This document shows positions 1-6,323 of a stretch of 8,933 bases of DNA, in pieces. The stretch's first letter is position 1; each line of letters begins with the position of its first letter. The position numbers and the translations under genes are program-made. The notes beneath the pieces are model-generated. The model was not told where the DNA came from and did no database searches. It saw nothing but the letters and a program-made list of their open reading frames with translations. The DNA comes from JAUPVL01 sp964512085 (lineage in GTDB: Bacteria; Patescibacteriota; Saccharimonadia; CAILAD01; BJGX01), in contig CAZEIU010000029.1 in the NCBI GenBank assembly GCA_964512085.1, forward strand, positions 1 through 8,933, in the 5' to 3' direction.

Positions 1-170
1 AACAATAAACACGATAATAATATATCTTGTGTTCTTCTTTGGTTTTTTAGTTTCCATACACAAACGACGCTAATTTATTCATATACTCTACAATAGCCAA
101 ATACTCTTAAGCTGTCAAATTATTACAATATAGCACTATTTATGATAAGTTTTTAATAAATATGATTAAA

Positions 171-198
171 ATGACCCAAGCTAAATAGCTTGGGTCAT
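171..198 (-). terminator. Intrinsic terminator of the 195-572 gene
   Basis: A perfect 12-bp stem (171-182 with 187-198, half-site ATGACCCAAGCT) with a four-base loop. On the minus strand it is followed by a short TTTTAAT tract. The stop codon of the 125-codon gene (195-197) lies inside the stem. Positions 1-170 are AT-rich and I see no gene or RNA there. Confidence 0.6.
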
Positions 199-572
199 AA
201 ATAGGCCTTATTATAAACATTAATCTTTCCTGCTAACAGCTTGCTGGTAATAGTTCGAGATAGAATAGTGGTCTGTACCACCCTAGACTGTTCTACGACT
301 TGCTCAAAAAGCTTCTTTGGTGCTGCTTGGTTTCGGTACCCAATAGAGGGTATAAAATACATAACCACACAACCCTTCAAATCTTGTTCTAGTCTAAATA
401 ACCTGCCAACATCTACATCTGACGCATCTATATGTCTAAGCCTATATACTGGTGTCGTTAGACTATAGAGTTTATACTCAGATCCTTCAAGATAGCTCCA
501 GTCCAAACAAAAACGCGCTACATCGCTATGAGCAAAACCGCTAGCATTCAGTACTACCAAATTGCGGTGCAT
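195..572 (-). CDS. Hypothetical protein, 125 aa, unrecognised
   Basis: I do not recognise this protein. It is soluble-looking, with no signal peptide or membrane segment. It opens with a hydrophobic strand (LVVLNASG, residues 5-12), has a mixed central part, and ends in a basic Ser/Thr-rich tail (about residues 95-125). The start is well supported: ATG at 572 is preceded by AGGAGGTGAC, a near-perfect Shine-Dalgarno sequence at normal spacing. A promoter at 607-635 and a terminator at 171-198 make it a single-gene transcription unit. The leader would be about 28 nt. Its existence as a gene is likely; its function cannot be inferred from this window. Confidence 0.75.
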   Translation of the reverse strand: MHRNLVVLNASGFAHSDVARFCLDWSYLEGSEYKLYSLTTPVYRLRHIDASDVDVGRLFRLEQDLKGCVVMYFIPSIGYRNQAAPKKLFEQVVEQSRVVQTTILSRTITSKLLAGKINVYNKAYL

Positions 573-606
573 GTCACCTCCTAGCTATAGAGTGACAACT
601 ACCGAG

Positions 607-635
607 ATTTTAGTTTAGTTTTTTGATAATTACAA
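607..635 (-). promoter_or_regulatory. Promoter of the 195-572 gene
   Basis: On the minus strand, TTGTAA (630-635) and TAAAAT (607-612) are separated by 17 bp. Transcription would start near 600, leaving a short leader that carries the strong ribosome binding site. Confidence 0.5.
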
Positions 636-644
636 GTAGGCTTA

Positions 645-1343
645 TTAAGACAAAAACTCTTTAACTTTCTGCCAAGCTTCTTCTGCAGCCTTGGTATTGT
701 ACATATTGGCTCTTTCAGAATTAAAAAAGCCATGCCCAGTGTCGTTGTAAACTACCGCTTCGTAGTTTATTCCAGCAACTTTTAGCTCCTGCTCTGTCTT
801 AGCGCGATCTTCCGACAAAATGCTATCGTCATTAGCGCCGTATAACGATAATACCGATAAATTTTTATCATTGGCTCTCATCTCAGCCAAATTTTGTACA
901 GCCGACTTGTCATTAATAAAATTGGGCATATTTGCGCCGGCACCATAGAACGATATAACTTTTGAAACACTTCTGTCGGATCCAGCTACGTAAGCTAGTC
1001 GACCGCCAAAACAAAAACCACATACATAAATAGCCTCAAGTGACGGTAAATCTTTCTTGATATCGGCAAGCGCAGTAGAAAAAATCTCAATAAAATCTGT
1101 CCCGCGCATTTGTTGCATTAATTCCACTCCTTTTTGCATATCTGTGGCGTAGTCAAATTTGTTCTTTACATGGTTGAGTTGATAAAAGAAATCTAATGCG
1201 TATGTCGATATCCCAAGCTCATTAGCAAATCTGTCAGTGGTTTGGCAGATAAAATCAGTTAGACCAAATATTTCGGGTAGCACTATCATGGCTTTTGTCG
1301 GGTTCTGTGAACTTGGGCTTTTGTATAAGTAGTCGTTTAACAT
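645..1343 (-). CDS. Dienelactone hydrolase family protein
   Basis: An alpha/beta hydrolase of the dienelactone hydrolase (DLH) family. It is cytoplasmic and uses a cysteine nucleophile on ester or lactone substrates; the real substrate is unknown. With the start chosen here it has 232 residues, close to the family's usual length. Visible motifs in order are PEIFGLT near residue 23 (Glu24 matches the glutamate that interacts with the nucleophile in DLH), GFCFGG with nucleophile Cys111, GANDD with acid Asp172, and TGHGF with His204. The triad is complete. A longer reading from ATG 1361 exists, but the TATAAT at 1350-1355 lies inside those extra six codons and places the transcription start on the A of ATG 1343, so a leaderless mRNA from 1343 is preferred. 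Family assignment is strong; the substrate is open. Confidence 0.88.
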   Translation of the reverse strand: MLNDYLYKSPSSQNPTKAMIVLPEIFGLTDFICQTTDRFANELGISTYALDFFYQLNHVKNKFDYATDMQKGVELMQQMRGTDFIEIFSTALADIKKDLPSLEAIYVCGFCFGGRLAYVAGSDRSVSKVISFYGAGANMPNFINDKSAVQNLAEMRANDKNLSVLSLYGANDDSILSEDRAKTEQELKVAGINYEAVVYNDTGHGFFNSERANMYNTKAAEEAWQKVKEFLS

Positions 1344-1349
1344 ATTTTT

Positions 1350-1355
1350 ATTATA
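1350..1355 (-). promoter_or_regulatory. -10 element placing DLH start at +1 (leaderless)
   Basis: A consensus TATAAT on the minus strand with exactly six bases between it and ATG 1343, so the predicted transcription start is the start codon itself. The -35 region is poor. There is no Shine-Dalgarno sequence before ATG 1343. Confidence 0.5.
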
Positions 1356-1387
1356 CAGCATTGCATTATTGCTTAAGCTTGGGCTAG

Positions 1388-1393
1388 TATAAT
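1388..1393 (+). promoter_or_regulatory. -10 element of the 1483-1788 gene
   Basis: TATAAT on the plus strand; the -35 is weak. Transcription from about 1400 would give a leader of roughly 80 nt before GTG 1483, containing a strong AAGGAG at 1415-1420. The region is divergent with the DLH gene, and a small GCTTAAGC palindrome (1371-1378) lies between the two -10 elements. Confidence 0.4.
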
Positions 1394-1482
1394 AATAAGT
1401 CGTACCTCAAAAGCAAGGAGAGCTTATAAAGCCTAGGTGGGTTGGTTGCTCAGACTTATCACTTAAGAAAGCTGAGGGCGAA

Positions 1483-1788
1483 GTGGCGAAACGTCGTGAT
1501 AGAACCAACCGGTTTTCGGTAGCCGATCTTATATCGTGCAAACTGGATGATGGATATAGTTTTTACTACATCACTTACCAAGACTCAACTACGCCGGTAC
1601 TTGCCGGTAACATTTGCGAAGCCTTTGGCGTACTAAGACTCTGGCTAGGCATTGCACCAGGCGTAGAAATGGGTTACGAAGATGGTAGTTGTGCAGTAGT
1701 AGAGATTACCGATACGCCTCCAGCCAACTTTATTATGTTTACAGGCCGGCGACACGGCAACGCAATTGCTTCATTAATTTCTATATAA
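1483..1788 (+). CDS. Hypothetical protein, 101 aa, unrecognised
   Basis: I do not recognise this protein. It has a very basic N-terminus (AKRRDRTNR), then short alternating strands rich in aromatic residues, an acidic middle (EMGYEDGS), and a C-terminal GRRHGN. There are no membrane segments. GTG at 1483 is preceded by GAGGG with a short spacer. The frame stays open upstream to 1399, where AAGGAG (1415-1420) sits five bases before an in-frame ATA at 1426; initiation there would add 19 residues beginning KPRWVGCSDL, so the N-terminus is uncertain. The gene has its own -10 element and a strong terminator shared with the converging TPR gene, which supports it being real. Confidence 0.65.
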   Translation: MAKRRDRTNRFSVADLISCKLDDGYSFYYITYQDSTTPVLAGNICEAFGVLRLWLGIAPGVEMGYEDGSCAVVEITDTPPANFIMFTGRRHGNAIASLISI

Positions 1789-1793
1789 ATAAA

Positions 1794-1816
1794 AACCTCA
1801 GTAAATTACTGAGGTT
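1794..1816. terminator. Bidirectional terminator between converging genes
   Basis: An inverted repeat AACCTCAGTAA (1794-1804) with TTACTGAGGTT (1806-1816), folding as a stem of about nine bp. On the plus strand it is followed by ATTTTAATT; on the minus strand by TTTTTATTT. It serves the 1483-1788 gene and the 1827-2495 gene, which face each other. Confidence 0.75.
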
Positions 1817-1826
1817 ATTTTAATTC

Positions 1827-2495
1827 TTACTTAAGATTTCGCAGATAGTTTTCTAAGCGATAACCACCGATCAAGAGTGCTAGGGCCCGCACGCGATGAG
1901 CATTAGCGCCGTGTCTCATAGAAAGCCAAAGGGCTCGAGTAGCAATCTTGCGAGACTTAATCGGCTTATGACAGCTAGACATAAAGCTCGCGAAGTGAAG
2001 CTCATTGTACAAATCAACTTCTTTATTACTACCGGCAGATAGATTATTATGTGCTTTTACAAAATATTCCTTGGCAAGACGTGAATCTCCCATGTCTTGG
2101 TAAACACGAGCTACAAAGCCTAGTGTTGCCCCATACTCAACTATATGGCTACCATCTCCAAGAATCTTGAGACTTTCATCTAGCCAGTACAGCGCTTGAT
2201 CGTAATCTTGCATAGCATTATAGGTTGCACCCATATCTCGATAAACGTTACCAAGCCGATCTAAACTCATAGCTCGATCGACTGCAATACCTAGATAGAT
2301 AAGACTTTTTCTATAATCACCAACAAGCCGGTAGCAGACGCCAAGCATTTGGCTCGGCGCCAAAAGATCATATCCTTCTAAATCCGCTAGCCCATAGGCT
2401 TGTAGATACAAATCGATTGCGCCACTAATATCATACTTTTTAACCCTAAGCTCTTCGGCTCTATTCATAAGTGCTTCGTACTCAGCAAGGCTCAT
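1827..2495 (-). CDS. TPR-repeat protein
   Basis: A 222-residue, all-helical protein built of tetratricopeptide repeats, which usually act as protein-protein docking scaffolds. Repeats are visible at about residues 10-37, 45-78 (LGVCYRLVGDYRKSLIYL), 83-113 (MGATYNAMQDYDQALYWLDESL) and 122-152 (LGFVARVYQDMGDSRLAKEYF), with a more degenerate one after 164. The C-terminus is basic. There is no signal peptide or membrane segment, so it is probably cytoplasmic. ATG 2495 follows AAAGG at about nine bases. The gene has a strong promoter (2534-2562) and a terminator, so it is monocistronic. The partner is unknown; nothing nearby marks it as part of a signalling system. Confidence 0.85.
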   Translation of the reverse strand: MSLAEYEALMNRAEELRVKKYDISGAIDLYLQAYGLADLEGYDLLAPSQMLGVCYRLVGDYRKSLIYLGIAVDRAMSLDRLGNVYRDMGATYNAMQDYDQALYWLDESLKILGDGSHIVEYGATLGFVARVYQDMGDSRLAKEYFVKAHNNLSAGSNKEVDLYNELHFASFMSSCHKPIKSRKIATRALWLSMRHGANAHRVRALALLIGGYRLENYLRNLK

Positions 2496-2533
2496 TGCTT
2501 GAGACCTTTCTTTTGCTCGAGAACAACAGCTGT

Positions 2534-2562
2534 ATAATACTACTTTATAACTAATATGTCAA
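2534..2562 (-). promoter_or_regulatory. Strong promoter of the TPR gene
   Basis: On the minus strand, a perfect TTGACA (2557-2562), a 17-bp spacer and TATTAT (2534-2539). This is the closest match to the housekeeping consensus in the window. Transcription would start near 2527, giving a leader of about 32 nt. Confidence 0.7.
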
Positions 2563-2581
2563 TTTAGTATTTTATAAAAAT

Positions 2582-2601
2582 ACCCCAGAGTAATCTGAGG
2601 T
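2582..2601 (-). terminator. Terminator of the 2607-2984 unit
   Basis: An eight-bp stem with one mismatch (2582-2589 with 2594-2601, loop GTAA), followed on the minus strand by ATTTTTAT. It closes the transcription unit that carries the membrane peptide and the winged-helix-like ORF. Confidence 0.6.
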
Positions 2602-2606
2602 TAATA

Positions 2607-2870
2607 TTAACTTATATCTTGCAGTTCTTCGCTCCAACCTGCTTCGCGCAGACGCGGCATGAAGTCTCTAAACTGTTGTCTACCCTTTTCATTAATAGCT
2701 ACTCTACTACGAGCATCCACCAAATCAATGTCATCGACTGGTAAAAAACTAACTACTTCATACCGCTCAAGTTGAGCGAGTACTCCAGCATAAGCAATTA
2801 CTCCAAGATTAAGCTTGGTGCGTAGTTCAATAATTGATATTGCATAATTGTTTTTGTAAAGATAATACAA
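2607..2870 (-). CDS. Winged-helix-like protein, possibly read through
   Basis: An 87-codon ORF opening with TTG. The pattern ISIIELRTKLNLG, then VLAQLERYEVVSFL, then a strand pair ending RVAINEKGRQQF matches a winged helix-turn-helix domain of the MarR/PadR type: a helix, a recognition-helix region and a wing. I infer a DNA-binding or derived protein-binding role; the family is not certain. There is no Shine-Dalgarno sequence before TTG 2870. The only in-frame interruption between it and the upstream 35-codon ORF is one TGA (2877-2879), and the codons between (Tyr-Ala) extend the predicted first helix as YALYYLYKNN. It could therefore be the second half of a single gene split by a stop, a readthrough product, or a coupled TTG-initiated gene. 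Confidence 0.55.
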   Translation of the reverse strand: MYYLYKNNYAISIIELRTKLNLGVIAYAGVLAQLERYEVVSFLPVDDIDLVDARSRVAINEKGRQQFRDFMPRLREAGWSEELQDIS

Positions 2871-2876
2871 TGCATA

Positions 2877-2984
2877 TCAATAGTTTTTTCTACCCTTAAT
2901 GCGAGCGATTCCTATAAGCCCAATTCTTAGCGCCGCAAATACCAGTAAAAAGCCAAGCGCGGTCCACAGTAATAGCTCGAGCAT
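2877..2984 (-). CDS. Small single-pass membrane peptide, 35 aa
   Basis: ATG 2984 starts a 35-residue peptide with one hydrophobic segment (residues 2-25, LLLWTALGFLLVFAALRIGL) and a basic tail ending KGRKNY, predicting an N-out, C-in membrane anchor. AAAGG precedes the start at eight bases. The frame is open upstream to 3080, but those codons run through the terminator of the neighbouring gene and the promoter at 3024-3052, so they cannot be coding on this transcript. It is the first ORF of a two-ORF unit with the winged-helix-like ORF, in the same frame and separated by TGA and two codons. If the TGA were read through, the product would be a membrane-anchored winged-helix protein of about 125 residues. 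Confidence 0.5.
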   Translation of the reverse strand: MLELLLWTALGFLLVFAALRIGLIGIARIKGRKNY

Positions 2985-3023
2985 GCTACAGCCTTTCGCC
3001 GAGAGGTACATTAATTCTTGTAG

Positions 3024-3052
3024 ATAATAGCATTTATTAAGTTTATATTCAA
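3024..3052 (-). promoter_or_regulatory. Promoter of the 2607-2984 unit
   Basis: TTGAAT (3047-3052) and TATTAT (3024-3029) on the minus strand with a 17-bp spacer. Transcription would start near 3017, which excludes starts further upstream and points to ATG 2984. Confidence 0.6.
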
Positions 3053-3060
3053 TTAAAAAA

Positions 3061-3078
3061 GCGACGAGAATTCGTCGC
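3061..3078 (-). terminator. Terminator of the 3088-3729 paralog
   Basis: A GCGACGA/TCGTCGC stem with loop GAAT on the minus strand, followed by TTTTTTAATT. The stem sequence is the same as that of the terminator at 3817-3836 behind the other paralog. Confidence 0.8.
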
Positions 3079-3087
3079 AATAATAAT

Positions 3088-3729
3088 CTAGTACCTTGAT
3101 TTTTTACTTGCTCCTACCTTATTAAAAGCATCAAAAACCATGCCGATAGTAATTGCACCAAAGATAATGGTGCCAATCAGACCAAAGATTTGCATTGGTA
3201 CCCTACTGTCAAAAGTTCGTTTTTCAAATTTAATTCGTGTATCACTCCACGCCGTTGCTTCATAGTCTTTAATTCCATATACGTCCGAGTACTTTACGAG
3301 CCCAGCGGTGTTTTCAATAAACGCATAGTAGTTCTCTTCAACAATACAGACATACTCATTGCTATTACTGTCGGTGCAATTCGACGTAGTTATATCGCTA
3401 TACACCGTAGCATCTTCTGGTACAAGCTGGACAAACTGCTCGGGCGAGCTAGCATTTACCTGTGGTGCAGAATGCGAGTTGTCTGAGTAAGTAGTAGAGG
3501 TCAAGAAACCATTCACCTGCAAAAAAGTAATGTTGTCATTCTCAAGACTAGCTACCTCGGTAGCTTGCTGTACTGAGTGCGTCCACGGTACGTACTCAAC
3601 ATCTCTATGTAGTGAGTCGCTTGTTACTCCACGATAAAACATAGTAGCAAACAAGGCTGCAAAAACAAACCATAGCGCCGCCCACCAAAGAGAACTGGGC
3701 TTGTATAGTCTTATCTTTCTCTTGGCCAT
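3088..3729 (-). CDS. Two-pass membrane protein, paralog 1
   Basis: A 213-residue protein that I cannot name. It has a basic N-terminus (MAKRKIRLYK), a membrane helix at about 13-33, an external domain of about 140 residues, a second helix at about 178-200, and a basic cytoplasmic tail. The external part shares a clear pattern with the neighbouring gene product: PEQF, LVPE, YYAFIEN..GL..Y and YE, plus DS...VPW after the first helix. Cys118 and Cys128, absent from the paralog, could form a disulfide. The start is ATG 3729, with GAGGG upstream; the longer ORF from ATG 3780 would begin upstream of the predicted transcription start. It has its own promoter (3771-3799) and terminator. A sensor, adhesion or channel role cannot be distinguished. 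Confidence 0.75.
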   Translation of the reverse strand: MAKRKIRLYKPSSLWWAALWFVFAALFATMFYRGVTSDSLHRDVEYVPWTHSVQQATEVASLENDNITFLQVNGFLTSTTYSDNSHSAPQVNASSPEQFVQLVPEDATVYSDITTSNCTDSNSNEYVCIVEENYYAFIENTAGLVKYSDVYGIKDYEATAWSDTRIKFEKRTFDSRVPMQIFGLIGTIIFGAITIGMVFDAFNKVGASKKSRY

Positions 3730-3770
3730 TCTACGACCCTCTCGGTTTGCCAAGGTGCAATTTCTAAACG

Positions 3771-3799
3771 ATAATACCATATTTGAGTAGTTTTGGCAA
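3771..3799 (-). promoter_or_regulatory. Promoter of paralog 1
   Basis: TTGCCA (3794-3799) and TATTAT (3771-3776) on the minus strand, 17-bp spacer. Transcription would start near 3764, so the longer ORF start at 3780 is not available. Confidence 0.6.
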
Positions 3800-3816
3800 T
3801 ATTTAGTTATTAAAAA

Positions 3817-3836
3817 AGCGACGAATATTCGTCGCT
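3817..3836 (-). terminator. Terminator of the 3842-4507 paralog
   Basis: A perfect 20-nt palindrome with half-site AGCGACGAAT, followed on the minus strand by TTTTTTAAT. The arm GCGACGA/TCGTCGC is identical to that of the terminator of paralog 1. Confidence 0.8.
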
Positions 3837-3841
3837 ATATT

Positions 3842-4507
3842 TTAAGCGTAATAGAAATCACTATCGCTATTACGTGAATACCAAGGACCATAAGCAACTG
3901 CATTCTGCCAAGCACAACTAGTCCATATAATAAATACTAAAGACAAGAATGCACCAAGCAAACCAATAACTACAATCCAGAACCTGGCTCCATTTTCACT
4001 ATCAACGTTCTCTCTAAATAAGATTCCGTCTTCGTTAGTACTAACTGGCTCATAGCCGTCTTTTTGATAGTGCTCATTGTATCGATAAAGACCGGTTCTG
4101 TTCTCTATAAAAGCATAGTAAGTTCTATCCACATAATGAGCTTCGTAATCGTTAGTAACGCTCACATCTACATAGATCTTTTCATTCTCGGGCACAAGAG
4201 AGGCAAACTGCTCGGGCGTATCAATATTGAGAGTGGTGGTAGCCACCGTATCGTTAGCAACACTAGTGGCCGAAAAAATACCTGCTACATTTACAAACAA
4301 GGTATTGTGGTTCTCTATTTCGGCAATTTCAACAGCATTCTCTACGTCATTATTCCACGGTAAAACTTCTTCGCGAGGCTTAATAGAGTCAACAGTGGCG
4401 CCATGATATGCCAATAAGCCAAATCCAACTAGCCATAATACAAAAAATACAATAGTAATAAAGAAGCCTGGGTAATCCCAATACTTGCGTTCTTCTTTTT
4501 TAGCCAC
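3842..4507 (-). CDS. Two-pass membrane protein, paralog 2
   Basis: A 221-residue paralog of the 3088-3729 product: short charged N-terminus (MAKKEERKYW), helix at about 13-34, external domain of about 140 residues, helix at about 174-196, and a cytoplasmic tail that is longer, rich in Tyr and Ser, and ends in acidic/aromatic residues (about 205-221). Shared elements include DS....EEVLPW, IENHNTLFVNVAGIFSAT (compare LENDNITFLQVNGFLTST), PEQF.SLVPE and YYAFIEN.TGL.RY. It starts at GTG 4507 after AAAGGG at about seven bases, with promoter 4545-4573. The pair is a tandem duplication with independent transcription. I do not recognise the family. Confidence 0.78.
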   Translation of the reverse strand: MAKKEERKYWDYPGFFITIVFFVLWLVGFGLLAYHGATVDSIKPREEVLPWNNDVENAVEIAEIENHNTLFVNVAGIFSATSVANDTVATTTLNIDTPEQFASLVPENEKIYVDVSVTNDYEAHYVDRTYYAFIENRTGLYRYNEHYQKDGYEPVSTNEDGILFRENVDSENGARFWIVVIGLLGAFLSLVFIIWTSCAWQNAVAYGPWYSRNSDSDFYYA

Positions 4508-4544
4508 AGTGGCCCTTTCTTTTTGAGGTGCAAAAATCTAAGTT

Positions 4545-4573
4545 ATTGTATAATAACTTTTTGATTTATGCAA
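4545..4573 (-). promoter_or_regulatory. Promoter of paralog 2, with -10 inside an inverted repeat
   Basis: TTGCAT (4568-4573) and TACAAT (4545-4550) on the minus strand, 17-bp spacer. The -10 lies inside an inverted repeat AAGTTATT (4540-4547) / AATAACTT (4552-4559), which could be an operator, or a weak terminator for the cytochrome b5 gene upstream. Neither role is proven by sequence. Confidence 0.5.
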
Positions 4574-4580
4574 GTATATA

Positions 4581-5009
4581 TTACTGCAAGTCGCCAAGTA
4601 AATACTGTTGCAGCATATTAATGGCTCTTTGAGAGTGCGAACTGCGCCTGCCACCTTGTGTATTAAAAGCCGTGGTAGCATCTTTACCACAATAAGGAAT
4701 AATTAAATCTGATCCACCAGGGTGAAGATCTAAAAATCTTGCTACATCATAAACTTTGTTTTCTATTATTATCCAGCAATCGCTTGGTTTGTTGTGTACC
4801 GCTACTTCGGCTACAGTAAATGTCTTAGCTGAGTTTATAGTGCTTGGTTGCTCAATAAAATTATTATTATTTGTGCTTGTTGTACTTGGCTCTACTTTAG
4901 TGGCCTTATTCTCTAACTCTTGTTTATTCAAAAATCCAACTAGCACCACTGTACTCATAAATATTATGTAAATTACAATCATTACGCCAACTAAGTACTT
5001 CATCTTCAT
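4581..5009 (-). CDS. Membrane-anchored cytochrome b5 domain protein
   Basis: A 142-residue protein with an N-terminal membrane anchor (about 4-26), a low-complexity Thr/Ser/Asn linker (about 38-60) and a cytochrome b5-like heme-binding domain (about 63-140). The family hallmark HPGG is at 96-99, with His96 as the first axial heme ligand; His125 in RRSSHSQRA is at the position expected for the second. The anchor polarity suggests the heme domain faces outside. The ATG overlaps the TAA stop of the upstream reductase by one base (TAATG), and GAGGAG lies about 11 bases upstream, so translation is probably coupled. I infer that it accepts electrons from the reductase; the final acceptor is unknown. 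Confidence 0.88.
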   Translation of the reverse strand: MKMKYLVGVMIVIYIIFMSTVVLVGFLNKQELENKATKVEPSTTSTNNNNFIEQPSTINSAKTFTVAEVAVHNKPSDCWIIIENKVYDVARFLDLHPGGSDLIIPYCGKDATTAFNTQGGRRSSHSQRAINMLQQYLLGDLQ

Positions 5010-6301
5010 TACAAACTAAACTCCTCAGTATGAATATGTTTGCGCGCTACACCTTTTTGCAGTAACTGTTCTATAAGGCTTTTCATCATGGCCGGTGGGC
5101 CACAGATCATAAAAGCAGCACTATCTAAATCTTTGCTTTGTGCAAAAATTTTGTCTGCAGTAAGATAGCCGTGTTTTTGAGTATCGACTAGCACGAGATT
5201 AAAGTTGTTGTTTTTGGTAGCTATATTTTGTAATGTACTCAAATACACCGCTTCATTTTTGTCTTTGACGCTATAATACATATCAATTTGTTGGTCGTCT
5301 TCAAGACTTTCGGCCATAGAAAGAAATGGCGTCACCCCAATACCGCCGGCTACCCATACTTGACGATTATTTTTAACTACCTTGTTGCTAAATGTGCCAT
5401 ATGGCGCATCTATCTTCGCAAGTTGACCAACCTCAAGCTTAGCCAATTCGCCAGTATAGTCACCCAACTGTTTAATGCTAAAACGTAATTGCTTAGCGCT
5501 TGAGCTAGAGCTAATAGTAAACGGGTGACTTTCACCCAAAACTCCTTTGTGCTCAAATTTTACAAAAGCAAACTGACCCGGCAGGTGCTGCACGGCCTTG
5601 CCTATTGGTGAAAGATGCAATTCTATTATTTCGCCTAGTGGTTTAATACTAGATATTTTGTAATCATAGTATCTAGAGAAGCTGCCATGGAATAGCGAAC
5701 GATAAATATAGACTATTGCAGCTATAGTGAGTAACCCAACTATATAAATTTGTAGCCATATCAAACCATTAATGTCAGACCCCCCTACAAAAATTGCGTG
5801 CAGACCACCCAAGAATACTAGTAGGCCAAGCAGGCGCATAATAAGCACAAATCTATCTTGTCGTAAATTTAAATACAAAACTGCACTCATCAGCACCATA
5901 AAACCAGCTAATGTTAACGAGCCCAAAAATCGGTAAGGAGCAGCGATGCTTGGCTTGAGAAACTCGTAAGCCGATGCAGGCGAACTTAGCAAGTAGCGCG
6001 TTGTAAGTAGCATGGGGTGAATAAGTAAAAGCATTAGTGATACACAAGCAATAAGATGGTGAGCTCTATACATGTTATCGAGCCCCATAAAAAGCTTATC
6101 GAAAATTTTAAGTCGAGCACTAAGTATTACGCTCCAACAAAACAGCGACAGTCCCGCTAGTCCGGCCAGTTTGCCTAGGTTTTCTACTATTAATTTAGTA
6201 GTGCTCCAATCGGTCTGCTGTGTGCTTAACCATAATAAAATCGGCACAATAGCTATAAGTATTGTTACCAGCCAACCCAAATTGGTAAATCTATTTCGCA
6301 T
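5009..6301 (-). CDS. Ferric-reductase-type flavocytochrome
   Basis: A 430-residue protein combining a ferric-reductase-like membrane domain (six predicted helices, about 9-200) with a C-terminal FAD/NAD(P)H reductase domain of the ferredoxin-NADP reductase fold. Heme-ligand candidates are His81/His82 and His95 in helix 3 and His168 in helix 5. The reductase half shows PGQF (241-244), the FAD motif HPFTIS (259-264), PYGTF (300-304), the nucleotide-binding GGIGVTPF (319-326), CGPPAM (400-405) and the typical end EEF (426-428). It moves electrons from NAD(P)H through FAD to membrane heme and outward. It is upstream of and overlaps the cytochrome b5 gene. ATG 6301 is seven bases after TATAAT, so the mRNA should be leaderless or nearly so. 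Only one clear intramembrane heme pair is visible. Confidence 0.9.
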   Translation of the reverse strand: MRNRFTNLGWLVTILIAIVPILLWLSTQQTDWSTTKLIVENLGKLAGLAGLSLFCWSVILSARLKIFDKLFMGLDNMYRAHHLIACVSLMLLLIHPMLLTTRYLLSSPASAYEFLKPSIAAPYRFLGSLTLAGFMVLMSAVLYLNLRQDRFVLIMRLLGLLVFLGGLHAIFVGGSDINGLIWLQIYIVGLLTIAAIVYIYRSLFHGSFSRYYDYKISSIKPLGEIIELHLSPIGKAVQHLPGQFAFVKFEHKGVLGESHPFTISSSSSAKQLRFSIKQLGDYTGELAKLEVGQLAKIDAPYGTFSNKVVKNNRQVWVAGGIGVTPFLSMAESLEDDQQIDMYYSVKDKNEAVYLSTLQNIATKNNNFNLVLVDTQKHGYLTADKIFAQSKDLDSAAFMICGPPAMMKSLIEQLLQKGVARKHIHTEEFSL

Positions 6302-6308
6302 AAGTATT

Positions 6309-6314
6309 ATTATA
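6309..6314 (-). promoter_or_regulatory. Extended -10 promoter of the reductase/cytochrome b5 operon
   Basis: TGGTATAAT on the minus strand is an extended -10 (TGnTATAAT). Only seven bases separate it from ATG 6301, predicting a leaderless mRNA. The -35 region falls on the edge of the palindrome at 6324-6349, so a protein bound there would be expected to affect this promoter. Confidence 0.6.
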
Positions 6315-6323
6315 CCAACACAT

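Noticed and set aside
3088..3780. The full-length reading of paralog 1 from ATG 3780
   Set aside because: ATG 3780 is upstream of the predicted transcription start (near 3764), and the extra 17 residues are not shared with paralog 2, which starts at the equivalent MAK.
4064..4363. Plus-strand ORFs opposite the minus-strand genes (3190-3486, 4064-4363, 4756-4971, 5288-5488, 6072-6326)
   Set aside because: They are antisense shadows of well-supported genes and have no ribosome binding sites or recognisable domains.
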